A stretch of 64,000 nucleotides of DNA, taken from the NCBI GenBank assembly GCA_947034885.2, contig OX344758.2:932501-996500 (forward strand), written 5' to 3'. How positions within the stretch are numbered: position 1 is the stretch's first letter; each line of letters begins with the position of its first letter. The notes below the pieces were generated by a model. It was not told where the DNA came from. It ran no database searches and saw only the letters and a program-made list of their open reading frames with translations. This DNA is from Thuidium tamariscinum (Eukaryota; Streptophyta; Bryopsida; Hypnales; Thuidiaceae). A program made the translations under genes and the position numbers. Shown here piece by piece: positions 10,725 to 22,600 of this stretch.

Positions 10725-11300
10725 TAATGCAAATGTATACACCTATAAAATGAAGATAAGCACCAAAAGAAAATCATAGAAAAATTCTCTAAGTAGGAGA
10801 ATTGAAAAGTGCCAAATTTCAAGAAAATAGATACTTTGATGTTTTAATTAATAAATAATAGGAAACACACTCAAAAATAAAATTAAAAAATTGGATATTT
10901 GCAAGAACTTTATTGAGATAGTCATCTACCAAAAACACCCACCAAATTCTTTTTACACATTTCAAAATGCAAGTTGAAAGAGGCTCACTTTATGGACTTC
11001 TACACAACATATAATTACTTATTTCTGGAAATAGTGCATACAATGTCTAGAAGTCTATTAGAAGACCATTTCATCTAAATTTCAGCTTTAAATTCATTAA
11101 TTTGGATATTTGATAGTACTAAAAGAATCCAAATTGGCAAGTGCGACATACAATTGGTGGCTATTTTTGGATATTAAATTTTTATATTCCAAAAAATTAT
11201 TTAATGTGTATATTAGTCACAAGTACCTTGTCTATAAATTTCAAGTCATTTGGAGACAAAATACAAAAGTTATGGCCAAAAAACTAATCAACTAGAGACA
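10725..11300 (+). repeat. Dispersed AT-rich repeat C, copy 1
   Basis: Shares ordered landmarks with 13440-13900, indicating an old duplicated or dispersed repeat: 'aaatgtatacacct', 'aaattctctaagtagg', 'agtgcaaaat', 'gcatacaatg', and a 'aaatttggatatt' type block. The copies are strongly diverged and neither end is defined. No gene. Confidence 0.45.
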
Positions 11301-13439
11301 TGCGATAGAAAATAGTACAAGTGTTTATGCAATCACCCTATCAAAAATTCAATTATCACAATTTTTAATAGATTAATAGAGAGTTCCTTCTTGGAAATTA
11401 TTCTAGAATTAATTTGAGGCCATGGCAATTCAATTGATCCTGGAAGGCAATGGAAAAAAATTAACTTTTAGGCCACAAGGTTGTATATAAAAACTTTTTC
11501 TTTTCAATTTTTTCCTTTTCAATTTTTTCCTTTTCCTACTTTAGATTTTGCTATCACAACCATCTACTATTTGAATTTCAGAATAAGTATTTTCAAAATT
11601 TTGGTGAATTTATGAATATATCTTGGTGCTTTTATTTTTTTTAAAGTGATCTCTATAATTCAAGGTCTTTGAATCTTTTACAAAGTAGATTCAAGTTCTA
11701 ATTTGTAGTATAAATTTTTTCAATCTAGGCATCTATAGAATACTAAAATTTGTAAACTAAATTCTACATACTTTTAAATTTTGAAAACTTTTCAAATAAC
11801 AACTTACCATTAAATTTATGCTTGATAACCTTTTCATTGAACCTTTTGACTATGAGAGATTATCATTTAGGTGGGTAACCCCTCTTATATTTTGCATGCA
11901 CCTACAATAATGACCTATTTACCTTATAAAATTGCATAAAAGACTTGGTATTTTTAAAATAAAGGTAAGTGTTAGCGATTAATTGCAAAATATTAGTACT
12001 TATAATTATTCCAAGGGGGGCATTTTAAAATGGGGTACATCACTTATACCCCATTTTTTCCTTGCATCCCAATTTTTTCTTTAATCCTCATTTTTTTGTC
12101 CTTACACTCTATTTTTTTTCTACCACTTCATTGTAATTGTAAAAGTACATAGCAATTTCAAAGCAATGTTTAAATACATGTATAGAAGAAAAAAACTAAA
12201 ATTAGGTGAATGTATCCTCAAATAGACTTAAGAACTTCAAAATTGTTGTCAATCTTGTAGCATTCTTCAACATTCCAAAATTGAAAAGGCCCTAACTACT
12301 TGAAAACATTTATGTGTTCTACTCTATTCCACATAGTGTATAGGGAGGAAGTTTCCATGGGACTTAGCAGCTTAGATGGATCACCTTCTTACTTTCGAAA
12401 GTATACCTTAATCTTTATGGCGCTAGTATATTCATAAGTGGCTTATCTTCTACAAAATACAAAACCAAAGTTAAACTATGAAAAAAAGAAGATGAATCCT
12501 TTTGTTGCCATATTCAAATCACAACTTTGAAGTCCTCTAGTAGAAAAATTTGGTAGACACAATCCAAAATCCTAGACATTGGTGTATAACCTTCATAATT
12601 CCTAAATCCTAAATTTGGAGAAAGAAATTGGTAGCAAAACCAAATAACAAAAGGACTCTAAATACTAAACGCAAATAAGGAAATGGTAACAATGATAGGA
12701 CAATTACAATTTTCAAAACGGGTTTCAAACAAAAGTAGGCATTAAGTACTTACCTTCAACATGTAGAATTTGAAGAAGATTGAGGTTAATTCAACCTCCA
12801 AAGAGATGTATTTGTTGCACACTCCAAATTATAGAGACACCATCAAAACCAACAACAATTTTGTGTCTAGTTTTGTAACCAAGCAACAAGGCAACACCAA
12901 AAACTAAACTCAAAATTTAGAAATCTAGATGAAATATAGTCAATCCAATGCTCATAGTGCAATCACAACATAGACCCTAAGAGAACTTGGGTCACTTGAA
13001 CTTGGGTCACTTTGTTTTCTTTCATGTGCCTTCGTAACATAAATTCAATGCAATCATTAAATATACAACTTTGGATACTCAATTTTGAAGTATTTATTGG
13101 ACATATTGGACATATCCCTCAATGAAGTACCTTGTCTAAATTATGTACAGAATTTGAATACAAACTACCCTAATCATAATTTTAGAGCTTCTATACAATA
13201 ACCTATACACATTTTTTTCCTTCTAATATCCCTTTTTGTATATGCTGTACAATTACATTTACTATTCATATAATTCTATGGTATTATATGTAACCTTATA
13301 TTACATATAATCATGTTTCACTCTTTTAAGGGTCATTGCAAGAAACACTATCCATTTTCCATAGCATTTTATAGTACAACACTTTTTTCTTTGGGAGTAC
13401 TATTTAATTAGAAAAACAATTAAAACAATATGAAAAATA
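11301..13439. other. AT-rich intergenic, small tandem duplications only
   Basis: No gene seen. Two short direct duplications are visible: 'ttttcaattttttcc' twice near 11500-11530, and 'gaacttgggtcactt' twice at 12983-13012. The rest is AT-rich with no open frame of note. Confidence 0.5.
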
Positions 13440-13900
13440 TATCAAATGTATACACCTTAAAGAAGAAGGTACCCTATAAAGGAAAAGCTAAGGAAAATTC
13501 TCTAAGTAGGCAAACTAGAATAGTGCAAAATCTCACAAAAATGGGCGTATTTACATTTTAGTTTGTAAAAAATAGGAAAACTTATTTTTCTTAAATCTAA
13601 AAATTGGCCATTTGGGAAGAATTGATGGTGATGGTATTTCACCAAAAAAATAATCTAAGCATCATCAATGTCAAAAATTGCATACAATGGGAGTGCTATT
13701 TGCATGCATGTAGAGGACATAAAAGAATGTATTTTTAGATTTTCTTTGGTAGGAATATTCTTTTCTACTATACAAATGCACCATGAAAATTTCAACTTTA
13801 GATCATTAAATTTGGGTACTCCTAACATAGTAAAATCCCCTAAACATTAGTTTGTGACGAATTAATAAAAATGAATTTTAAATATAAAATGATTTTTTTT
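13440..13900 (+). repeat. Dispersed AT-rich repeat C, copy 2
   Basis: Diverged match of 10725-11300 in the same orientation, recognised by ordered short blocks ('aaatgtatacacct', 'gaaaattctctaagtaggc', 'tagtgcaaaat'). The limits are approximate. Confidence 0.45.
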
Positions 13901-14144
13901 TATTTCTGAAAAATAAGGGATGTAAAAACCATCAAGTTAGAGACGTCCACTAATTATTTTATATTCTTAAATCTTTTAATTCAAAAATTATAGCAAAAAA
14001 GAACAATGTCACTCCAATTGTGATAGGAAATAAGATTGGTGTTTCTTGCAAACACCCTAAAGCACCTTATAATATATGTAATTTGCTTACAAATTTTACA
14101 TAGAATGAATATATTACACCCTATAATTTATTGCACATAGTTCC

Positions 14145-14357
14145 TAAGTTTTTCCATAGTGTTGTTTTTCCATAGTGTTGATAGATTATTTATAACTATT
14201 TATTTGATGATTTATACAACTATTTATTTTTGGATGTTTATTTAATTATTTATTTTCTTATTTACTTGACAATTTATTAGACTATAAATAATACTAATCC
14301 TTAATTTTGACTATTCATTTGACTATTTATTTATTTTCAAAAAATACAAACTATTTA
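14145..14357. repeat. Degenerate ACTATTTATTT tandem repeat
   Basis: Begins with a direct duplication of 'gtttttccatagtgttg' and continues as a degenerate array of '(g)actatttatt' motifs at irregular spacing. It runs straight into the TTAA end of the next element at 14358. Non-coding. Confidence 0.55.
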
Positions 14358-15282
14358 TTAACCCCTTAAATTCATTGACTATGTTTACTTTAAAAACAGT
14401 ATAAAAAAAACATTTCTAGTTCTAATACCAATTGTTTTTAAGCATTTTTTGAGATTTGTAACTATAGGATTTTTCAATAAATTGGTTTGAGAGCATGGAA
14501 AAAATATTTCAGTGTTTTCCACCATACAGATTGCAAGATAATAGTGTTTGAATGCTAAAAAATAATTGTTTTACACTGCAAATAATAAGGAAGCTACACT
14601 TCAGAAGGCAACAATTGTATGAAAAATGATCCAAAACAGTTGTGCTTCCTTGACTTCATTGTTTAAGCCAAGTAGGGTACTTATAAAAAAAATTATTATT
14701 TGGAATTGTACAGCATATAGGAAAAAAATAGTAAGCAAAAAGAAGTAGCAAGTGATCTAAAATACAAAATTGTTAAGAATTTATTTATGAAATTAAATAA
14801 TGCCAATTCCAATGGTTGGAATTTTGTAATAAACAATACACATCCTATAATTTTATTTTTGCAAAAAATATTGAAAATTAAGTAAAATAAGGGACTTCAA
14901 AGTTTACTTTAGAGTACAGAATCTATAATTGCCTACAAACAAAAACTTCTCATAACTTTTGACTCATTGATAAAAATGAAATGATTCAAAGCTTCCCATG
15001 CATATATAAATGAAGAAAACCAATTTCATATTTTTGTGTTCAAAAAAGTGATTTTTTCCAATTTGCCCAAATTATTTATTTATGGGAAAAAAAAGTAGCA
15101 TAGTAGGCCATAATTTTTTACCTATATTTTCAAATGTCCTAATTTTTAGTACAAATGAAAAACATTCCTTGTTCCCACCTTCTATTAAAATTTACACTCA
15201 AAATATGAAAAACTTTAATTACATGTACTTGCCCAAAATCACTATATTGCCAAATTTAGCAAGCTTGTCGTTTAGGAATTAA
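14358..15282 (+). mobile_element. TTAA-flanked CCCC/GGGG family, copy 2
   Basis: The left end is TTAACCCCTTAAA and the right end TTTAGGAATTAA (a decayed GGGG), giving 925 bp. The body matches copies 4 and 5 in the same orientation. Shared blocks are 'gactatgttt' near the left end, 'ttggaattgtacagcatata' in the middle, 'cataacttttgactcattga', and 'caaatttagcaagctt' near the right end. There is no transposase frame; the copy is non-autonomous. Confidence 0.75.
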
Positions 15283-16428
15283 AGTATAAAGAATGACTAA
15301 AACATGGAAGATAATCAAGAACCCATAGATGAGGGTTAATATTGGAAGTAAAAAATAAGGAACTATTTTTCAATTAGAAGTTGCATATCATCCAAAAGAA
15401 AAGCAGTCTCAATGCACCAAACTAATGAAAATTGAATACAAATAGCATCTTTGTATATGCCATTACACTTGTTGAAAAATTTGAGGAGACTCATCCTAGC
15501 TATGTCAATGTGAATCATTTCTTGTTATTCAAGATGACACACCTAAAGCATGTTCAAATCATTTTATAAGAAAAAATGGCTATCTTCTGATTCTACTTCT
15601 TTTCAAAAATGACTAATTATTGAAAATCAAATTTGACAAAAATTACATAACATTCTTGACTGCAAGAACTAAGGACCCTTTCTTTGCAATTCATTGTGTT
15701 TCCCTCTACTTGAATTTATCCTCCAACTTCACTTCACAATATTCATTTTGATTGTAACGACATGTTATCAAACACACTAGAATGATGTCAATGAAACTCA
15801 ATTTACAATAAGGGCCCATTGCATTATCAACTAGTGAGTGACTCATTACATCAATGCATGACCAATGGACCCATTTTTGCTCTAGTTGGTTCACAATGTA
15901 GTAGAAAAGTTCTTGAATTTGAGATTGTCCTTGAACCTTGTAGCATTATAGGGGTATAGAGTATAGAGAGTTGAATGAAAATTCATGGGAACAATTACTA
16001 AATAAAAGGCAAATAGAAGATGGATGAACAATGCTTCATTCAAATATGACTAAAATCATGAAGAAAAAATTGAAGAAAATGCCATTGTTCATCTGTATTT
16101 CATCTTATTCACTACAAGAGAAAGGGGATTTTTAAGTGAGTTCTTAAGTATAGTCCTAAACATAAGATTATAAATAATGCTCTTTAAGGCAATTTTCAGC
16201 AAAAATTTACTAAAAGTACATGTATTTCTAGTAAAGTTCATTACTTATAATCTCATGCCTAGAACTATACTTTAAATTTCATGTAAAACACCCTTTTCTC
16301 TTATAGTGATTTGAAGTGGAGAAATTTGGAACCACTTTGGTAGTCATTTGATTCACCAACTTCTTTTATATGTATTTGGATGGTTCATTGATTAAAATCA
16401 TGTAGAATATTTAATTCTTAAATCTCTT
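15283..16428. other. AT-rich intergenic, no gene seen
   Basis: No open frame, RNA gene or clear repeat boundary could be supported. Confidence 0.5.
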
Positions 16429-17377
16429 TTAACCCCTAAGGGACCAAACTACGTTTTTTAGCAACATAGCAGTTTTCAGCAGCTGACTATCAATGGAGTT
16501 TTTTTTCTTTTTCTTTGAAATTTTCGCAAAATATGCGCCCAAGGAATATCTTCAAGGCCCAACAATTTTCATAAATTTTGACTACATGGTTAGAAAATTA
16601 TTGTATGATATGTGATTTTCTCTATTCGGCAGGCAACCTGGGCAGTTAAAAAAACTTCTTCAAAAAACATTTTTTTAAGAAATAAAAATTTGAAACTCGT
16701 TCTTTAGATTTATATAGACATGGGAAGCTTTGAATCATGCCATTTGGATTAATGAGATGAAAGTTATGAGGAGTTTTAGTTTGTGGATAGTTTGTAGGAA
16801 GTTATGGAATGTCTACTCCAAAATAAACTTTAAAGTCCTTTATTTAATTCAATTTTTAATATTTAAAAAAACAAAACATTGGGTGCAGATTTTTTATTAC
16901 AACATTACAACCATTGGGATTGATATTTTTTAGTTAAATTAATTAATTATTAACAATTTAGTATTTTGAATCATTCTCTACTTCTTTCTACTTACTATTT
17001 GTTTTGTACATGTTGTACAATTCCAAATGATTTGAAAATTTTGAAGCATGTAGCCAATCTGACTTGAAGAATGAATCCAAAGAGTTACAACCATTTTGAA
17101 CATTTTTTTATACAAATGTGACCCTTTGAAGTGCAATTGCCTAGATTTCTGCAATGGTAAAAAAAGGATTTTTATAACTTCAAATACTAATATCTTGCAA
17201 TCTACCTGGTGGAAGTTTCTGAAATTTTTTCTACATACTCTCAAACCAGTGAACTAAAAGATCTTGTGGTTACATTATTCCAAAAATGCTTTTTTCCTAA
17301 AATTTGGTAGTTGTTCTAGAAATGACAGCTTTTGAGCAGTTTTGGTGATAACGTAGTCAAAAACCTTTTGGGGTTAA
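16429..17377 (-). mobile_element. TTAA-flanked CCCC/GGGG family, copy 3 (reverse orientation)
   Basis: The left end is TTAACCCCTAAGGGAC and the right end CCTTTTGGGGTTAA, giving 949 bp. The body is the reverse complement of copies 2, 4 and 5: the central block appears as 'acatgttgtacaattccaaa' preceded by 'cttctttctacttact', and 'ttagcaacatag' lies at the left end instead of the right. Both TTAA boundaries are intact and the flanks beyond them differ (ttctt versus atcca), so only TTAA is duplicated. Confidence 0.8.
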
Positions 17378-17961
17378 ATCCAAAACAACATTAGGTTATT
17401 TGGGTCATCTTAAATGTAGTAGCAAATTTTTTTGCAAGTATACATATGAGAATCTCAATCATGGAGTGCCTTGAAGATCAAAATTTGTTATATGCCATTG
17501 CAATATAAATCAAGAATGAGATCCTCTAGATAGGAGTTCTTCAAAAGGTATAAATTTTGATTTACAATTATTTTTGTCCCAAATACTATTTTTGCTCAAT
17601 TTTGAGAGTATTTTATTATTTTTGAGCCAAAAAACTTTAGGAATTAAACAACACCTATACACATTGATAGCAACCTACCAAAGATGGCTTCGAGATTTCA
17701 CAACTAAATAGTCATTACAACTCCTAAACAATACAAAACCACTTACAATTGATGCCATTTCCGTCCTTCTTTCTATGGAAGATTATAAAAAGAGATTTTG
17801 GCAACTCTAGTCCCTCTAAATTGAACCCATATAATAAGATGGGCACACTCTAAATTGTACCTTGTCTAAATTTGCCATCCTCACTTTGTGAACATCTCCA
17901 AAATCAACATGTATGTATATTGGAGAAATAATTTTAGTATATCTGTATACCAAAAAAAACT

Positions 17962-18080
17962 TTGACCCCTTTTGTATACAATATCATTCACCACTTTTGC
18001 ATACGGTATCCAAATGCCCCATTCTTTAGTGCAATGGAATTTTCACTTTCACTTGCTAACTTGGAAATATGAAAACTCAG
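17962..18080 (+). mobile_element. Family A fragment, copy A5
   Basis: Partial match to the middle of family A ('cttttgcatacggtatccaaat', 'ttctttagtgca', 'cactttcacttgc'). No termini; a remnant. Confidence 0.55.
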
Positions 18081-18088
18081 TCAATCTA

Positions 18089-18703
18089 AGGTAAGAGGCT
18101 TAGAAACTACTCATTTAAGGGTTGGTCCACCTTTATCACGTATTTTTTTAGATAGTAATATTTTTAGCTCATTTTTTAGTGAAAGAAAAATAAACAAGGA
18201 ATCTAACACAAGTTGTTTCATAATTTTTGAAGCATTTAAGAATTACTTATGAATTTTCAAAAAAAATCTAGCATGGGTCCCTATTTGTGATTCATAGGCC
18301 TTGGAAACCCACACATGCTTAGTTTAAGAAAGAACCTGGTTTGTTCAAAAACTAGCATTGCAATATGTAAAAAGTAATAGAGATGGTTTCTTAATGTGAC
18401 CCTTTCTAAAATTGAAATGAATGCTTGAATCAATCATTGTTTCACATTTTTTAACATTTGATTTGTAAAAAGGTAATTGGACTACCAATTCTTATTTTGA
18501 ATAAAATTAGTAGACACCTATCTATGTAGTTAGGAAAGAACCCATTGTGACTCTTACACCATCCATTGAGGAAGTATAAACCAAATCTTATCATACTCTG
18601 ATGTAATCAAAAGTTCATTTTCCTACAATTAGGTATCCATTTCACAACCTCCTACTGGGCAGTTTGGAAAGCCCGCACCATTTTCGAGCTCACTCCTATA
18701 ATA
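18089..18703 (-). mobile_element. Family B element, rearranged copy B4
   Basis: Starts at TAAGGTAAGAGGCTTAG. It contains the family B body in reverse order ('aacacaagttgtttcata', 'aattacttatgaatttt') and the reverse-orientation end near 18655-18690 ('cagtttggaaagcccgcacc', 'tttcgagctcactcc'). About 340 bp of unrelated sequence separates the two family B parts, so this looks like a disrupted copy. Limits are approximate. Confidence 0.45.
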
Positions 18704-19053
18704 ACCAAAAAAAACTAGGCATAGTAGCAAGAAGCGACATTTGTAGGGACCAACATTCCCAAAACTGGCTAAATTTTTCTTGGTTTCTACCAAAAAAATT
18801 CTTACACTACTATTACATTGTAAAAAAAGGCCTTTAATGGAGCCTTTTTAGTCAAAATTACAACAAACAATAAAATTTGATAGCCAATTTGCAACTTTTT
18901 CTATAGTAGAATTAGCATATATTTAGTTAGTTTTGTCTTATAGTGTTCCCAATAATCCTTCACAACTTGCAAAATCCTCTCTTTTCTATTTTATTCTAAT
19001 ATTGCTCACTCTCAAGATAACCAAAGTTGATGCATGATGTTTATCCTAAAACG

Positions 19054-19371
19054 TAAGGTAGGAGGCTCAAATTCCGACAGGGCATTTAGGACCAAACATG
19101 GCTCAGGGGTACATTTCGCTTTCTGCAATATTCCAAAATGTACAAATCGTGTACATTCTAGGTGGTGGTCGCTTTTAGAGCCCTATGGCTTTCAACTTCA
19201 AAATTTCATAACTAATTCCGCAAAGATCCAAAAAATATGAAACAACTTGGGTTGGATGTCATTTCCTCTTGTCTTTCAAAGAAAGTTTATTGGAAAATAT
19301 TTCAAGATGTTTTTTCTCCCCAAAATTCAGCTTCAGCACTAAGACTGTCGCTTTATGGACCTCCTACCTTA
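19054..19371 (+). mobile_element. Family B inverted-repeat element, copy B5
   Basis: This 318 bp element runs from TAAGGTAGGAGGCTC to GACCTCCTACCTTA, with the full family B body. It lies just left of the LINE insertion. Confidence 0.8.
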
Positions 19372-19677
19372 GCATATTGCACTAAATTTCAAAAACAGTT
19401 CTGGGATCACTGGTGAGACCCACCTTAAACTGACAATGGTTTGTTTTTGTTTTTGTTTTTGAAACAAAGGACAATTTCCATTGCAAGGGAAACAGTACAT
19501 CGAACCAAGGGCAGACCTCGGCGGAATTTTTTAGGTTTTTGTTTTTGTTTTAGATAACTACTCAACGAGCTAAGCCCAAACAGCCTCAGACAGTACGGCG
19601 AAGGGAGCAGACCAAATGCGGTCAGCAACCAAACATTGACAGACCATCAAAGGGCAGTAAGAACTAAACGAGCTAAG

Positions 19678-22600
19678 CTAGTTGAACGCTCCCATCTTTG
19701 GCCGAACTGTATTCCAGTTCATCTGGAGATGGGAGCGTTCTCCAAATAAGTTAGACTGCAGCCAGATATGATCAAAACGTCGTAAGAATGCGCCAGCCTT
19801 ATCCAGGTATAAGGCACAGAGGTTAGTTGCCTTGAGCCAGGCGACCCTTATGTGATCTGTAATTGCTTCCCACAAAGTCTGCTCCAGCCGCTCTTGGGAC
19901 CAAATATCATTGTTGAAGCAGATGGCGTTGCGATCCAGCCATGCGATCCAGATGACTGAACCTCTGAACAACGACCACATCGAAGAGCCCCTTTTGAGCC
20001 GCCTTGGTAATCTCGAGCCTAGGATGCATTGCTGCCATGTAAGCCCAGGCCAGAATCCATCAGAGGGGGGAATATGTAGAGCGTGGTAAAGCACTGAGAG
20101 AGCAAAGTTCCAAGCGTATCTTGTTTTCGCATAGTGGTGAAACCTGTGTAGGATAGTTTCCTCCTCTCCGGTTGGATAGCTTTGGCAGGTGGTGATGATA
20201 GTCGGGTTTGCAATCTTGCGCCAGGTATGAACAACGATCGCGTGGTGATACAGGGACCATATAAAGCCTGCCTCTTTTTGCGGTCGGTTTTTGTTCCACA
20301 CTTCCCCCCATTTTGGTTGGTACCCATGGACCAGAACACCTCTCCATTTCTCGTGGATAGGTTTACTGAGTTGCTTACGATTACAGATCAAAGAGCGCCC
20401 TAACTTTGATGTGTAAGCATGCAGCGGTCCTGCCTCTCCCCAAAACCACCGGCCTGGATCGAAAAGTAAATCGGCAATAATACCAACATAAAGGAGGGTC
20501 CCGTTACCAGTTTGTGTGACACGTACCCTTTTAAAGTGACCACCCACGACTTGATCTTCTGACCCTGATTGGATTGGTTGTGCTCTGAGTATAAGCGAGA
20601 CCCTCCCCACTGCGTACTGGATTTGTTTCAGGGGAAGTTCGACTTCTGCTTGATCAGACCTGATTCGAGGTCTGAACTTAGCTGATGTTGCAAAAATTAC
20701 TGATGGTAGCTGGTCTTCTTCGGAGCTAAATACTCCTATGTAATCCTGCTTGTGAGTAATGATCTCCTCTATACGTAGCATGCGAGACCATGTACTCGGC
20801 ATTGACGCCACCAACCTCTGGTACGCATGGCGTTCTCCCTCCAGTAAGTCGAACTTGTCCCAAATGTTCTCCCAGGTAAGGAAGGAGAGAGAAATTGGGT
20901 CCCAGATGTCTCTAATTTGGCACATTCCTTGTGACATCAAGTTAGCGTCTCTGTCAGCGGAGAAGCCGTGATGACTCCCGATAAATAACGTCGTCCACCA
21001 GAGAGAGGTTGACAAAACTTCATCCCCGTTCCCAGGAGGATGGGGCTCGATGTGTTTATTGAGTATTCTCCAAGACCGTATGATCTTGTCCCATATCTTT
21101 GAACCTTTTCTCGTTTTAAATTTTGACAAAAACATCCATTGAGGCGTTGCAGGCCACCTCCCGTGGGTCTTCGGATAACATTGAAGTAGTCGGAAACGCA
21201 GAATATATTGGAGGTTTGAGGAGCCCGGTAAGGTGGCTTTAATAACCCACTTGGCCAAGAGGGCATGCATCGCCTCTTCAGGGTCCATCAGATTGAGGCC
21301 TCCGACTGCTCGGCTTGCACAGCAGTCCGTCCAGCTGACCCTCGCACGGCAGTGGTGAGACGAGCCTGACCACAAGAAGTCCCTCAAATCTGCCCGAAGT
21401 TTCCTAATGATGGCTATCGATCCGCCCCACAAAGCAATGAAATACCAAAGAGTGCTTAGAAGTATCGAGCTAATGATAACCGCACGGCCTGCCAGGGAGA
21501 GATGTACCGTGGTCCAATACGTGATTTTCTTCTTAATCTTCGCTGCTAGAAACTCATCAATGTCTGTTGTGTGAAGATCGACACCAAATGGCGATCCTAA
21601 TAGCTTGGCCATTTGGTGTTCTACTGCCCACGGGCACTCGATCTGAGATAGCCACGGTGGTGCTGGGTCCTTCGCAAGCCAGTACGCCAGACTCTTGTTC
21701 CAATTAATTCGCAGTCCGGAAGCTAAGCCGTATTTGTCGATGAGACAAGAGAGACGCTCAAAGAACTTTTTCTCACCTTTGATCATGAAGTTAACGTCAT
21801 CTGCGTACTGGCTTATGAGTTGCTTCTCTACCTCCTCAGGAAGAATGATGCCTTCAAGTTCGCCTTTTTGTTGAAGATGTTTGGCTGCGGCGTTGAGTGC
21901 CTCTCCCACAAATAAGAACAAGTATGGAGCTAATGGGCATCCCTGCCTGACACCCCGTAATACAGGAAAGGCTTTGGAATCTGAACCATTTATATTAACT
22001 GAGGCTTCAGCGTTTGCAAACAGGAGTTTAGTAATACTCACAAAATTGCTTGGAATACCCATTTTCTCAAGAATCTTAAAGAGAAAAGGTAGATGAACAG
22101 TATCGTACGCTTTTTTGAAGTCCAGTTGGAGAAGGATCGCATCCTGTTTTGACTCTTTTGCCCAAGCGATCGTTTCCTGCAACAAGAGGATATTGTCTAG
22201 GATGTAGCGGGATGGAATGAATGCTGCTTGATCAGAGTTGATAATCTCTGGAAGAATGGGTTGAAGGCGCCTTTGAAGGGTTTTCGCTAAGATTTTGTAG
22301 GCCACGTTTAAAAGGCTTATCGGCCTCCAGTTGCACAGCTCCTCCCTGGGGCCACCTTTGTGTAGCAGTACTATTGAACCACGGTTCATTCCTGATGGAA
22401 GGTTCCCTTGGATAATTGCTTGCTCAATCATTTCAGTAAAATCCCTTCCGATCATGCCCCAATATTTCTGATAAAATTCGGTAATAATATCGTTAGGTCC
22501 TGGGCTCTTACCAGGTGCCATGGCGTCGAGGGCCAGTTTTAGTTTGGCCTCAGTTATGGGCCGAGATAAATTTTCTTTTGCATCCATGGGAATCTTGTCA

